Shown here: positions 1 through 8,447 of the stretch, one piece after another
Numbering within the stretch: position 1 is the stretch's first letter
How the letters are laid out: each line of letters opens with the position of its first letter
From: JBJXHG01 sp046160865
GTDB taxonomy: Bacteria > Planctomycetota > UBA1135 > GCA-002686595
Reading direction: 5' to 3'
DNA length: 32,260 nt
Assembly (NCBI GenBank): GCA_046160865.1
Contig: JBJXHG010000079.1
Span: forward strand, 1 to 32,260
Program-made: the position numbers and the translations under genes
Notes under the pieces: generated by a model
Told to the model about the DNA's origin: nothing
What the model saw: the letters and a program-made list of their open reading frames with translations, nothing else
Databases searched by the model: none

Positions 1-426
1 GAACGGGATCTGCGCAGGCTCGCGCGCGAACAGCGGGATGTACACGCCCAGGTTGTCGCCGCCGTTCGCGATCGTGACGCCCGCAACCGCCAGAATCTGC
101 GACGCGCTACTCGTGGCCGCACGCTGCGCGAGGTCGTCGTTCTCGTGCCTGTCACCGCGACGGAGCTCGACGAGCTTCTTCACGCCCAGTGCCAGCGGCA
201 CGACGCCGAGCAGCGCCACATAGCCGTCCGGAACGGTCAGCGCCGCGAGCGCCGCGACAGCGCTGGCCGCGGTCAAAGCGCCGATGCCGAGGAACTGTCC
301 CGCGACGATCGCGCGCGGCCGCAGGCGCGGATCCGCGAAGAACGCCGCGAGCAAGAACAGGTCGTCGACGTTCGTCGACGCGAACACCGCGGCGCTGACG
401 GCGAGTGTCTCGACGGCGTCGAACAC
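1..426 (-). CDS. CadD-type cadmium/cation resistance transporter, partial
   Basis: The gene runs off the left edge, so only about the first 142 codons are present. The visible N-terminus is hydrophobic and carries an A-S-T-N-V-D-D-L-F-L-L segment, the N-[IV]-D-D-L signature of the CadD-like permease family (cadmium resistance transporters related to LysE exporters). A G-Q-F-L-G-I-G motif follows in the next membrane segment, and an N-G-G-D-N-L-G-V-Y-I-P motif lies near residues 124-134. The likely role is an inner-membrane cation or solute exporter; the substrate cannot be told from sequence. The start is inferred as GTG at 426, because this puts the first helix at the N-terminus as in the family. 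No ATG exists between it and the in-frame TAG at 475-477, which is the stop of sixA, 48 nt upstream. No strong ribosome-binding site is visible. It is probably co-transcribed with sixA and the CHAD gene. Confidence 0.75.
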   Translation of the reverse strand, partial: MFDAVETLAVSAAVFASTNVDDLFLLAAFFADPRLRPRAIVAGQFLGIGALTAASAVAALAALTVPDGYVALLGVVPLALGVKKLVELRRGDRHENDDLAQRAATSSASQILAVAGVTIANGGDNLGVYIPLFAREPAQIPF

Positions 427-474
427 CCGCTGAACGTAGCGCAACCGGCGTGCGCGCAGAACGACGCGCTGGCG

Positions 475-969
475 CTACGCCGATCCGAGCTCGCGCAGCG
501 TGCGCGGCGGCCAAAACGCGACGAGCTGCATCTCGCCCGGCTTCGGCTTGCCGGTGAGGCGCGCGACGCCGCCCTTCTTGAACTCGAACGGCGCCGAGCG
601 CGAGGGATGCTCGTACACGTGCCAGCCGAGCAGCAGCACGGACAGGAGATCCGAGAGCCACGGCTCGTGGCCGACGAGCGCCACGCTGCCGCCTTCGAGC
701 GAAGCGAGGAGCTCCTCGCTCGGTGCGCGCGCGAGCGCCGCGGTCACGACGGTCTCGCCAGCGAGGATCGGCTCGAGCAAGTCGGCCGTCTCCTGTGCCC
801 GCAAGTACGGGCTGTGGTACACGCGATCGAACTGCACCTCGAGCCGCTCGAGTCCGCGCACGACGTCGCGGAAGCGCTCGCGGCCTTCGCGCGAGAGCGC
901 GCGCGCTTCGTCGCCGCCGCTTTCGCTGTGCTCTTCCGCTTGCGCGTGCCGGATGAGATAGAGCTCCAC
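475..969 (-). CDS. sixA: SixA-type phosphohistidine phosphatase (histidine phosphatase superfamily)
   Basis: A protein of 164 residues, the usual SixA size. It starts V-E-L-Y-L-I-R-H-A-Q-A-E, giving the R-H catalytic motif of the branch-1 histidine phosphatase superfamily. A second catalytic histidine is in the L-V-G-H-E-P-W motif, and Y-H-S-P-Y-L-R-A-Q-E-T lies between them, as in SixA. SixA enzymes remove phosphate from phosphohistidine on HPt domains or PTS proteins; the target here is unknown. A longer ORF begins at 993. I prefer GTG at 969 because GAGGAG sits 7 nt upstream and the first beta strand begins right after it. With that start, the gene follows the TGA of the CHAD gene after one base, so translation is probably coupled. 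The family call is firm, the exact start is likely. Confidence 0.85.
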   Translation of the reverse strand: MELYLIRHAQAEEHSESGGDEARALSREGRERFRDVVRGLERLEVQFDRVYHSPYLRAQETADLLEPILAGETVVTAALARAPSEELLASLEGGSVALVGHEPWLSDLLSVLLLGWHVYEHPSRSAPFEFKKGGVARLTGKPKPGEMQLVAFWPPRTLRELGSA

Positions 970-970
970 G

Positions 971-1693
971 TCAGTGCTCCTCGACGTGTGCACGGTGGCT
1001 GCGCCACGCCGCGAGCGCGCGCACGCGCTGCGCTTCGTACGCCTCGTTCAGCGCGCGTTCTTCGTCGCGCGAGATCTCGTGCACAGGACAGGCCTCCAGC
1101 AATCTTCGCCCCACCGCCAGGTTGTTGAGCTCCCCGAGCTCTTCCTGCAAGGCCTCGACTGCTTTCGAGTCGCCGTCGACCCACTCCAGAGCGTACCGCA
1201 AACGGCGGACGCGACGGCGAAGTCGATGCCATGCATGCGCGTCGGCGCGCTCGAGGCCCCGGCCCGCCTGCGCGGCGCGCTTGCGCAAGCGCGCAAGGCC
1301 GTTCGTCGCGGCGGAGAGCTCGATGGGGGGCAGCGTGGCGAGCGCGGCGAGCAGCGCGTCCGTGCGCGCGCGTTCACGGCCCGCGACCCAGCGCGCGTGC
1401 TCGTCCGCACGCTCTTCGGCCAGCCACTGCGCGAATGCCGCCGCCGTCGCGCGCGCGCTCCACACGTCGAGATCGCGCATGCGTGCTGCGCTGCGCCGGA
1501 GTGCGCGCAAGTCGTCGCGCAACGCACGACGTCCGGCGATCTCCAGCGCGACCGAAAGGCGACCCGCGGCGACGCGCAGCTTGTGCACGGCCTCGGGATC
1601 GTCGGATGTTTCGGCGCGCAAGAGCTCCGCCGCGAGGCGGTGGATCCACGCAGTGCACTCGATCATGTTGCTGAGCCCAGATGAGCCATCCAT
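971..1693 (-). CDS. CHAD domain-containing protein
   Basis: 240 residues, almost wholly one CHAD domain (conserved histidine alpha-helical domain). The first half carries the diagnostic V-H-K-L-R-V-A-A-G-R-L motif near residue 36. The second half carries W-H-R-L-R-R-R-V-R-R-L-R-Y-A-L-E and L-G-E-L-N-N-L-A-V-G-R-R-L-L. CHAD domains are helical, rich in His, Arg and Lys, and known to bind polyphosphate; many are encoded beside polyphosphate genes. Here the gene is divergent from ppk, about 220 bp away, which supports a polyphosphate-granule or polyphosphate-binding role. No CYTH domain is fused. The start at 1693 (ATG) is uncertain: another in-frame ATG lies at 1666, just before the conserved part, and neither has a convincing ribosome-binding site. 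Confidence 0.85.
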   Translation of the reverse strand: MDGSSGLSNMIECTAWIHRLAAELLRAETSDDPEAVHKLRVAAGRLSVALEIAGRRALRDDLRALRRSAARMRDLDVWSARATAAAFAQWLAEERADEHARWVAGRERARTDALLAALATLPPIELSAATNGLARLRKRAAQAGRGLERADAHAWHRLRRRVRRLRYALEWVDGDSKAVEALQEELGELNNLAVGRRLLEACPVHEISRDEERALNEAYEAQRVRALAAWRSHRAHVEEH

Positions 1694-1915
1694 CCTAACC
1701 CCAGGTCCCAGACGCGGCGTTTCGGACCCACGCGATCAAGATCGGATGAAGAGGCATCGGCGCTCGCATTCCCTGGCGCAGCGCGGACCGCTTTGCGAGC
1801 ATCTTGCGCCGTGAACGGCCCGCAACGAGCAGTCGAGGACGGCCCTGCAGGCTCAAGCCCGCCGCACGTGGGCGCCGAAATCGAGCTCTCTCCGGCCTCG
1901 TCCGGCCCGACGGAC

Positions 1916-4015
1916 ATGCTGATTCCTCAAGGTCGCCCCGAGCGCGGCGACGCGCCGCCGGACGTCAAGGATCCGCGGCTCTACATCAACCGCGAGCTCG
2001 CGACGCTCGAGTTCAACCGGCGCGTCCTCGAGCAGGCGAAGGATACGTCGACGCCACTGCTCGAGCGGCTGCGGTTCCTGACCATCTGCAGCGCGAACCT
2101 CGACGAGTTCTTCGAGATCCGCGTCGCCGGTCACAAGCAACAGGTCGCATTCCGCGTCGCGCAGCCCGGTCCCGACGGACTCTCCGCGCAAGAGACGCTG
2201 CGCGAGATCGGCGCCGTCGCGCACGCGCTCGTCGCGGAGCAGTACCAAGTGCTCAACGAGGTGCTGCTCCCCGCGCTCGAGCGCGAAGGCGTGCGCATCT
2301 TGAAACGCTCGGCCTGGACGCCGAAGCAACGTCGCTGGGTGCGGCACTACTTCGAGGACGAGGTGCTGCCGGTGCTGACGCCGATCGGGCTCGATCCGGC
2401 GCACCCGTTCCCGCGCGTGCTCAACAAGAGCTTGAACTTCATCGTCTCGCTCGACGGCGCCGACGCATTCGGGCGCTCGAGCGGCGTCGCGGTGGTGCAG
2501 GTGCCGCGCTCGCTGCCGCGCGTGATCGCTCTACCCAAGGACGTGGCGCGCGCGCCGCACGACTTCGTGATGCTCTCGTCGATCGTGCACGCCGAGGTCG
2601 AGCAGCTCTTCCCCGGCATGCAGGTGCTCTCGTGCCACCAGTTCCGCGTGACGCGCAACAGCGACCTGTGGGTGGACGAGGAAGAAGTCGACGACTTGCT
2701 GCACGCGATGAAGGGCGAGCTCAGCAGCCGCAACTTCGGCGAGTCCGTGCGTCTCGAGGTCGCCGACGACTGCAGCGAGGAGATCGCGCAGATGCTGCTC
2801 GCGACCTTTCACCTCGGCACGAACGATCTCTACCGCGTCAAAGGGCCGGTCAACGTCAACCGGCTCGCCGCGCTGCACGAGCTCGTCGACCGCCCCGACC
2901 TGAAGTACCCGCCGTTCCTGCCCAAGCTCTCGAAGCGTTTCGCGCAGGAGGCCGACCCGTTCGAGGTCATCCGCCACGGAGACGTGCTCCTGCACCATCC
3001 GTTCGAGTCGTTCTCGACGATCGTCGAGCTCTTGCGTCTCGCGGCGATCGACCCCGAGGTGCTCGCGATCAAGATGACGCTCTACCGCACCGGCAACGAC
3101 TCGCCGGTCGTCGAGGCGCTCTTGCAGGCCGCGCGCAACGGCAAGGAAGTGACGGCGGTCGTCGAGCTGCGCGCGCGCTTCGACGAGGCGGCGAATATCA
3201 ATCTCGCGACGCGCTTGCAGGAGGCGGGCGCGAAGGTCGCGTACGGCATCGTCGGCTACAAGGCGCACGCGAAGATGCTGCTCGTCGTCCGGCGCGAGCA
3301 GAAGAAGCTGCGCTACTACGTGCACCTCGGCACGGGCAACTACCACACGGGCACGGCGCGCGTGTACACCGACTTCGGCTTGCTCACGTGCGATCCGGAG
3401 CTCGGCGACGACGTGCACAAGATGTTCTTGCAGCTCACCGGCCTCGGCCGCGTCGCGCGTCCGAAGAAGCTGCGCCAGTCGCCGTTCACGCTGCAACGGC
3501 ACTTGCTCGCGCTGATCGAGGCCGAATCCGAGCACGCGCGCCACGGCAAGCCGGCGCGGATCGTCGCGAAGATGAACTCGTTGAGCGAGCCGCGCATCAT
3601 CCAAGCGCTCTACCGCGCTTCACGCGCGGGCGTGTCGATCGATCTCATCGTGCGCGGCATCTGCTGCTTGCGGCCCGGCATCCCCGGCGTGTCGGAGAAC
3701 ATCCGCGTGCGCTCGATCATCGGGCGCTTCCTCGAGCACTCGCGCGTGTTCTTCTTCCACGCCGGTGGCGACGAGATCGTGCTCGCCGCGAGCGCCGACT
3801 GGATGCAGCGCAACTTCTTCTCGCGCGTCGAGGTGTGCTTCCCGATCGAGGAGCCGCGCCTCAAGAAGCGTGTCATTCACGAAGCGCTCGAGATGTACCT
3901 CGCCGACAACGTGCAAGCGTGGATCTTGTCGAGCGACGGCCGCTATACGCGCGCGAAGCCCGGCGGTCAGAAGCCCGTGTGCGCGCAGGACGACTTGATG
4001 GCGAGGTTGGGGTAG
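1916..4015 (+). CDS. ppk: Polyphosphate kinase (PPK1)
   Basis: PPK1 reversibly transfers the gamma-phosphate of ATP to polyphosphate. With ATG at 1916 the protein has 699 residues, matching the 690-700 of the family. Visible landmarks are Y-I-N-R-E-L-A-T-L-E-F-N-R-R-V-L near the N-terminus, S-A-N-L-D-E-F-F-E-I-R, and the two catalytic-domain histidines: His451 in Y-K-A-H-A-K-M (the autophosphorylated His of the family) and His608 in F-L-E-H-S-R-V. A typical L-Y-R-T-G-N-D-S and an H-L-G-T-G-N-Y-H motif are also present. The open frame extends upstream to TTG at 1793 and GTG at 1811, but the extra residues look non-conserved. It is divergent from the CHAD gene and convergent with the FG-GAP gene, whose stop lies 35 bp away. 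Confidence 0.96.
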   Translation: MLIPQGRPERGDAPPDVKDPRLYINRELATLEFNRRVLEQAKDTSTPLLERLRFLTICSANLDEFFEIRVAGHKQQVAFRVAQPGPDGLSAQETLREIGAVAHALVAEQYQVLNEVLLPALEREGVRILKRSAWTPKQRRWVRHYFEDEVLPVLTPIGLDPAHPFPRVLNKSLNFIVSLDGADAFGRSSGVAVVQVPRSLPRVIALPKDVARAPHDFVMLSSIVHAEVEQLFPGMQVLSCHQFRVTRNSDLWVDEEEVDDLLHAMKGELSSRNFGESVRLEVADDCSEEIAQMLLATFHLGTNDLYRVKGPVNVNRLAALHELVDRPDLKYPPFLPKLSKRFAQEADPFEVIRHGDVLLHHPFESFSTIVELLRLAAIDPEVLAIKMTLYRTGNDSPVVEALLQAARNGKEVTAVVELRARFDEAANINLATRLQEAGAKVAYGIVGYKAHAKMLLVVRREQKKLRYYVHLGTGNYHTGTARVYTDFGLLTCDPELGDDVHKMFLQLTGLGRVARPKKLRQSPFTLQRHLLALIEAESEHARHGKPARIVAKMNSLSEPRIIQALYRASRAGVSIDLIVRGICCLRPGIPGVSENIRVRSIIGRFLEHSRVFFFHAGGDEIVLAASADWMQRNFFSRVEVCFPIEEPRLKKRVIHEALEMYLADNVQAWILSSDGRYTRAKPGGQKPVCAQDDLMARLG

Positions 4016-4050
4016 GGCAGAGCCGTGCGGCCGTTTCTCTCAACCTCGCG

Positions 4051-6489
4051 TCACGGCCATTCGACCTGTACCGAGTTCGTCCAGTTGAGCGTCTCCGGCG
4101 AGCAGAAGCCGGGGACGGCGTTGCGATAGAGCAACTGGTAGTACGCGGTTTGAGCCGGAAGCTGGCCGCTCGCGACGCTCACCGCTGTCGATTGAACTGG
4201 GTTCGGGTAGCTCCAAGAACCTGGTCGCTCTCCCGCGCTGCCGGCGTTATGCGCGCCGAAACGGATCAACGCGCCATCGACACAACGCAAGCCGTCGCCA
4301 TTGGCGATGCCTGCCGTGCTCCTGGCGTCCCCTTTCACGAGCAACGCATACCCCGTGTACGCGGAGCCGATTTGCGCGCGAAAGGAAAGGACGTCGGGGG
4401 TGAGGACGCCACTCGCGGCAAGGCGCGCGCCCGCGAAGTCGAGGGAATTCGCACAGCCGGACCGTGGAGCGCCGCTGGGCGAAGGTACGAGGTCTGGCGG
4501 TGCACACGGGCATGGGGTTGCGAGCGTGCCGTCACCAAAGCAGAAAGACGGCCAGGCAAGGCGGAAGACGTAAGCAGCTCCGCTTAGGAATCGCTGGTCG
4601 GCACTTGCGACGAACGTGCTGCCGTCGAACGCGATGGACCGGCCAAGGTGTGAGATGGCGGACGTATCACTCGCGACGAACGTCGTACGCTCTGTCCACA
4701 CACCGCCCTGGTGCTCGAAAATGTACAAGGCGCCGCTGCCTTGCATCGAGTTGTACTCGTGCTGCTCCGCGCCCACGATAAGCGTGTCGCCAACGAGGCC
4801 CACGCCGGAGCCAAAGTGGCTGACCCCGAACGGCACCTCGGTACCGCTGCCGCGGAGCTTCGCGGTCTGCGTCCAGGTGCTGCCGGTCCGCTCGAAGATG
4901 TAAACGGCACCCCAACTGTCGCCGGACAACATCCCCTGTCGAATCGCTCCGATCGCGAGCCTGTCGCCGTCGAGGCTGACGCTGTGGCCGAAGTAGTCGT
5001 CGACCGACAAGTCGTTCGCAAACAGTCTCGCCTGCTGCGTCCAAGTGGAGCCGTTGCGAACGAACACGTACACCACTCCTGATCCGGGCTGGAACACCGC
5101 AGTGTCCTCTGGAGCGCCGACAACGAGAGTGTCGTGGTCCATCGTGAGTGTCGTGCCAAATCTAAACCCAGGCGGATTGGCGACGAGTTTCGCCTGCTGC
5201 GTCCAGACGCCGCCGCTCCGCTCGAACACGTAGACGGCCCCGATTCCGGCTTGCCCCGATCCGACCGCGGCCAACTTACCTTGGATGCATACCGACTTAC
5301 CGAAGGCATCGAACGTCGCCGAGTCGTTCGGGAGCAACTCTGCGTCCTCGACCCAACTCGACCCGTCCCGGTGGAACACGTAGGCCGCGCCAGCGCTCGG
5401 ATTGATGTGCGAGTGCCTGCTCGCGCCAGCAATTAGCCAGTGACCATCGATCGAGACGCTGTAGCCGAAGAGGTCGGAATCGCCGCCGTCGCTCGGGAGG
5501 AGGATGCCTTCGGCCAGCCAGTCGGTACCGATCCGGCGATGCACCGATACGGCGCCCGTATTCGCGACCGGACCAACGTGACCAGACCTACCGCGCGCGA
5601 TGCGCGCTCCAGAGATCGCAACAGGGGCGGGAACCGTCGAACCACCGCCTCCACCGACAAACTTCGCTTCCTCGACAATGATCCACGGATCGATCACGAT
5701 CGGATAGCGCGCGTCATTATCGTCGACGTCGAGGCAGATCGCGCCAAGCGCGGAGACGATCCGCGCCCGTAGAGGCCGGTTGTCTGCATCCCACACTTCA
5801 AGTCCAGTGTACGTGACATGGAGTTCGCTCTCGCTCGAGCGGAACGCGACACCGCGGGCGTCTGCATCGACACTCGCGTTCCACGACTCAGGGTACGAGA
5901 GCACGAGCCGCGCCCATCCGGCGAAAGGGTCATCGTGCACGCGCGCATCCACGGCGCACTTGATCTGTTCGGACGACGGCGGCGGCCAATGCGCGATGAG
6001 TGTGTGGTGAACGCTCAACGCCTCGATCTCGTAATGTTCGGTCACCGTGCTCCTGTCGTGCACGTATCCTTCGTCCGTGCGTCGGAGCGATGGTGACTCG
6101 ATGCGAGTCAGAGTGTGGCCGCGCCCCCAGCCAACTAGCTCTAGGCTGAACTTTTGGCTCCGTTCGCGTGAATCGTCCACGGAGACGTGCAGTGCGCCCG
6201 CCGCGCACTGAGCTTCAATTTGGCGCAGACCGTATTCCGCGGCCTCATCGGAGCGAACTGCTACTTCCGCTAAGGCCGTTGCTGCATTATCGACTGACGG
6301 ATGGTAATCGAGATGCTGAAGCTGACTCGGCGCGACTGCGAGCAGCACTGTTGCGCAACGCGGTCGCGCCTTGATCAGCCACCGACCCACGATTCTGGAT
6401 CGCTCGCCCGCCGCCAGCGCGTGCCGGCATGGGCACACCAAAACGTCGTCGTGCAAGTGCCGCGTCACAGATCGGAGTCGGTGGGTCAT
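4051..6489 (-). CDS. Secreted FG-GAP (integrin-alpha-like) beta-propeller protein with planctomycete-type C-terminal module
   Basis: 812 residues. Residues 60-265 form an N-terminal domain ending in Y-P-I-V-I-D-P-W. Residues 270-650 hold about six to seven repeats of 50-55 residues with the pattern D-x-F-G-x-S-V-x-x-D-G-x-x-L-x-x-G-A ... G-A-x-Y-V-F-x-R-x-G-x-x-W-T-Q-x-A-K-L, that is, FG-GAP repeats of an extracellular beta-propeller. Residues 653-812 form a cysteine-rich module beginning F-C-F-G-D-G-T-x-x-x-P-C-P-C, which I recognise as a recurring C-terminal unit of secreted planctomycete proteins. The substrate or ligand is unknown. The ATG at 6489 lies 7 nt after the stop of the upstream beta-helix gene, with AGGTGG overlapping that junction, which suggests coupling. 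GTG at 6390 would instead give a better signal peptide (basic n-region, then C-A-T-V-L-L-A-V-A-P), so the start is open. Confidence 0.8.
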   Translation of the reverse strand: MTHRLRSVTRHLHDDVLVCPCRHALAAGERSRIVGRWLIKARPRCATVLLAVAPSQLQHLDYHPSVDNAATALAEVAVRSDEAAEYGLRQIEAQCAAGALHVSVDDSRERSQKFSLELVGWGRGHTLTRIESPSLRRTDEGYVHDRSTVTEHYEIEALSVHHTLIAHWPPPSSEQIKCAVDARVHDDPFAGWARLVLSYPESWNASVDADARGVAFRSSESELHVTYTGLEVWDADNRPLRARIVSALGAICLDVDDNDARYPIVIDPWIIVEEAKFVGGGGGSTVPAPVAISGARIARGRSGHVGPVANTGAVSVHRRIGTDWLAEGILLPSDGGDSDLFGYSVSIDGHWLIAGASRHSHINPSAGAAYVFHRDGSSWVEDAELLPNDSATFDAFGKSVCIQGKLAAVGSGQAGIGAVYVFERSGGVWTQQAKLVANPPGFRFGTTLTMDHDTLVVGAPEDTAVFQPGSGVVYVFVRNGSTWTQQARLFANDLSVDDYFGHSVSLDGDRLAIGAIRQGMLSGDSWGAVYIFERTGSTWTQTAKLRGSGTEVPFGVSHFGSGVGLVGDTLIVGAEQHEYNSMQGSGALYIFEHQGGVWTERTTFVASDTSAISHLGRSIAFDGSTFVASADQRFLSGAAYVFRLAWPSFCFGDGTLATPCPCAPPDLVPSPSGAPRSGCANSLDFAGARLAASGVLTPDVLSFRAQIGSAYTGYALLVKGDARSTAGIANGDGLRCVDGALIRFGAHNAGSAGERPGSWSYPNPVQSTAVSVASGQLPAQTAYYQLLYRNAVPGFCSPETLNWTNSVQVEWP

Positions 6490-6496
6490 GGTCCAC

Positions 6497-8299
6497 CTAC
6501 GGGATGGTGGGTGTGCAACCCGAGATTGCTGAAGAAGTGCACGGGACGGGCAGCAATGCGCTTCCGCAGGGTGGGTTAGCCGTCGGCGAGCACGACATCA
6601 CGCTGCCTGCAGGTCCAAAATCGATCTCGCACGGCGTTCCCCAGATGCTGAAGTTGCGTGGCTGCGTGAGGATGTGCGCTGCATCCCAGAGCGCGTCGTT
6701 CTGGAGATCGCACGCGCTGTTGGCAGCGCACCCCGACGGCTGTCCGCCGGGTGTCATCCGGCCGTGCTGATCCGCGCCTTGATTGCTCGGAATCCAGCGG
6801 TTCCCGTAAGCGCTTACGGACAAGGGCGGTTCGTAACCTGGTGCGCCGAGCTTCAAGACCACGACCGTGTCCGGCTGAGGATTCGCGGCATTTGGCGGGC
6901 TCGCCGGAGTCGGTGGCGGAACGACGAGGTTTCCGCCGGAAGTGAGGTTCAGCCAAAAGACGTTGTTGCCTGGGTCTCCGGGTTTCCCGAAGTCCACCTC
7001 GTTACCGGCGCCGACGATCGCGGCCACGACCGCGTTGTCCACGAAGATCGAATCGCGGACGAAGAGGTCGAACGCCTTGATGCGACCGAGAAGGCACGCC
7101 GATGCGACCGCGCCTTGATAGCCGCCTTCGCACGACCGGCGATTCCAGTGATTATAAAACGTGCAGCCGCGCACCTCGATCCGGCACCGATCGCGGACGG
7201 CGCCGAAATCCGACACAATCTCGATCCCGCTTTCATTGCAACGGTACGCACATGCCGTCGTGCGGAACAGAATCTCGGTGTCGTGAGTGAATGCGTACGC
7301 CTTCGTTTCTACGGCGTCGTGGCCGTTCTCGAAGATGCAGTTGATGGCGTCGACTTCCAGACGCGAAGGCACGGCGGGCGGGACGCCCTGCTCGCCCGGC
7401 GCATCTCCGCTACCCGCGATCTCGAGCCAGAGCGCCGAGTGACCCCGGTCGTGCTTGAGACCGAGATCCGAAGGCGCGGGATCGGGTGCGAACCCAGGGA
7501 AACAACCCGTGATGAAGGTGTCGCGGACGATGGCCGTGGAAACTCCGGCTCCCAGCGTCCGCACGAAGCGTACTCCATCAAACATGTCTTTGATGGTGCA
7601 GGCGATGATCTGGAAGTTGTCCGGGTTCTCGCAGTGGACGCCTACAGGCTCGTGCTGTGGCTTGGTACGCAGGAACGAGCCGTCCAACTCAAAATTGGAA
7701 AGGACTGCGCCGTCGGCGCCAAGCACGTATGCCTTCGGCTCGCCGTGCGGCCATGGGTACGACGCATAATCCTCGATGTTCGGTAGCGGGTTCAGGTCGA
7801 ACGTCTCGTAAATCGCAAGCCGCGGAAGCTTGCCGCCGGGTCCCTGCACACCGGCGACTACGACGCCCGGAACGAGCTTGAGGGGGAACGCATTGCAGGG
7901 TTCTTGGCCCGGGTGCGCCGGGTCACCCCAATTGATCGGTTCAGTCAGCGGCGGCGGGGGCGGCTCACATGTTCCTGGAGTGAACGGTGGACACATGTAC
8001 GTCGATCGGTCGATCGGTGCCGCCGTTCCCGGGGCGATCGGCGTTGCCGTCCACATGACGTTGATTTGCGCGATGGCGGACTGCGGGTCGCTCGCTCGGC
8101 ACAGCGCGTGGCTGACCGTCCTCCACGGAAGCCGGTAGGTTCCGTTGTTCGCGTTGCTACCGGTTTCAGCGTTGACCCACTTGATCGCCGTCGTGGGGAT
8201 TTGCGCCGCGCTAGCGAAGGGGGGGGGCAGAATCCAGAACGCGAGAAGGATCACGGATCCAAATCGGAGGCAATATCGAGAGTTCGTACGCACGTTCAT
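6497..8299 (-). CDS. Secreted right-handed parallel beta-helix protein
   Basis: 600 residues from the preferred ATG at 8299, preceded by AGGAG two bases upstream; the ORF could begin 11 codons earlier at 8332. The N-terminus is a clear signal peptide (R-F-G-S-V-I-L-L-A-F-W-I-L-P then A-S-A-A). The mature start, K-W-V-N-A-E-T-G-S-N-A-N-N-G-T then P-W-R-T-V-S-H-A-L, is the classic entry of right-handed beta-helix proteins of the pectate-lyase-like or DUF1565 kind. The following region has short repeating beta-strand turns (F-E-L-D-G-S, I-I-A-C-T-I-K-D, C-I-F-E-N-G, C-T-F-Y-N-H, D-S-I-F-V-D-N). No catalytic residues can be assigned, so binding, adhesion or polysaccharide processing are all possible. 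It forms a pair with the downstream FG-GAP gene. Confidence 0.75.
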   Translation of the reverse strand: MNVRTNSRYCLRFGSVILLAFWILPPPFASAAQIPTTAIKWVNAETGSNANNGTYRLPWRTVSHALCRASDPQSAIAQINVMWTATPIAPGTAAPIDRSTYMCPPFTPGTCEPPPPPLTEPINWGDPAHPGQEPCNAFPLKLVPGVVVAGVQGPGGKLPRLAIYETFDLNPLPNIEDYASYPWPHGEPKAYVLGADGAVLSNFELDGSFLRTKPQHEPVGVHCENPDNFQIIACTIKDMFDGVRFVRTLGAGVSTAIVRDTFITGCFPGFAPDPAPSDLGLKHDRGHSALWLEIAGSGDAPGEQGVPPAVPSRLEVDAINCIFENGHDAVETKAYAFTHDTEILFRTTACAYRCNESGIEIVSDFGAVRDRCRIEVRGCTFYNHWNRRSCEGGYQGAVASACLLGRIKAFDLFVRDSIFVDNAVVAAIVGAGNEVDFGKPGDPGNNVFWLNLTSGGNLVVPPPTPASPPNAANPQPDTVVVLKLGAPGYEPPLSVSAYGNRWIPSNQGADQHGRMTPGGQPSGCAANSACDLQNDALWDAAHILTQPRNFSIWGTPCEIDFGPAGSVMSCSPTANPPCGSALLPVPCTSSAISGCTPTIP

Positions 8300-8447
8300 C
8301 TCTCCTGTGCGATTCCTGTGAAAGCTCTCCACCGCGGACGCCCAAGGTTAGCACGGACTCTGGATCATTGGGCTCGGCGCTCGTGTGTGACGGGTGTGTC
8401 GTTGCGCGGCGCACGAGGGCCGTCTTGGCACGACCGACCCCGACGCC

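Noticed and set aside
4016..4059. Terminator between convergent ppk and the FG-GAP gene
   Set aside because: GGCCGT and ACGGCC can pair, but over a loop of about 20 nt and without a T-tract; too weak to list.
1804..4587. 927-codon open frame overlapping ppk on the plus strand
   Set aside because: Arg/Ala-rich out-of-frame reading that continues into the convergent gene; ppk is complete in the other frame.
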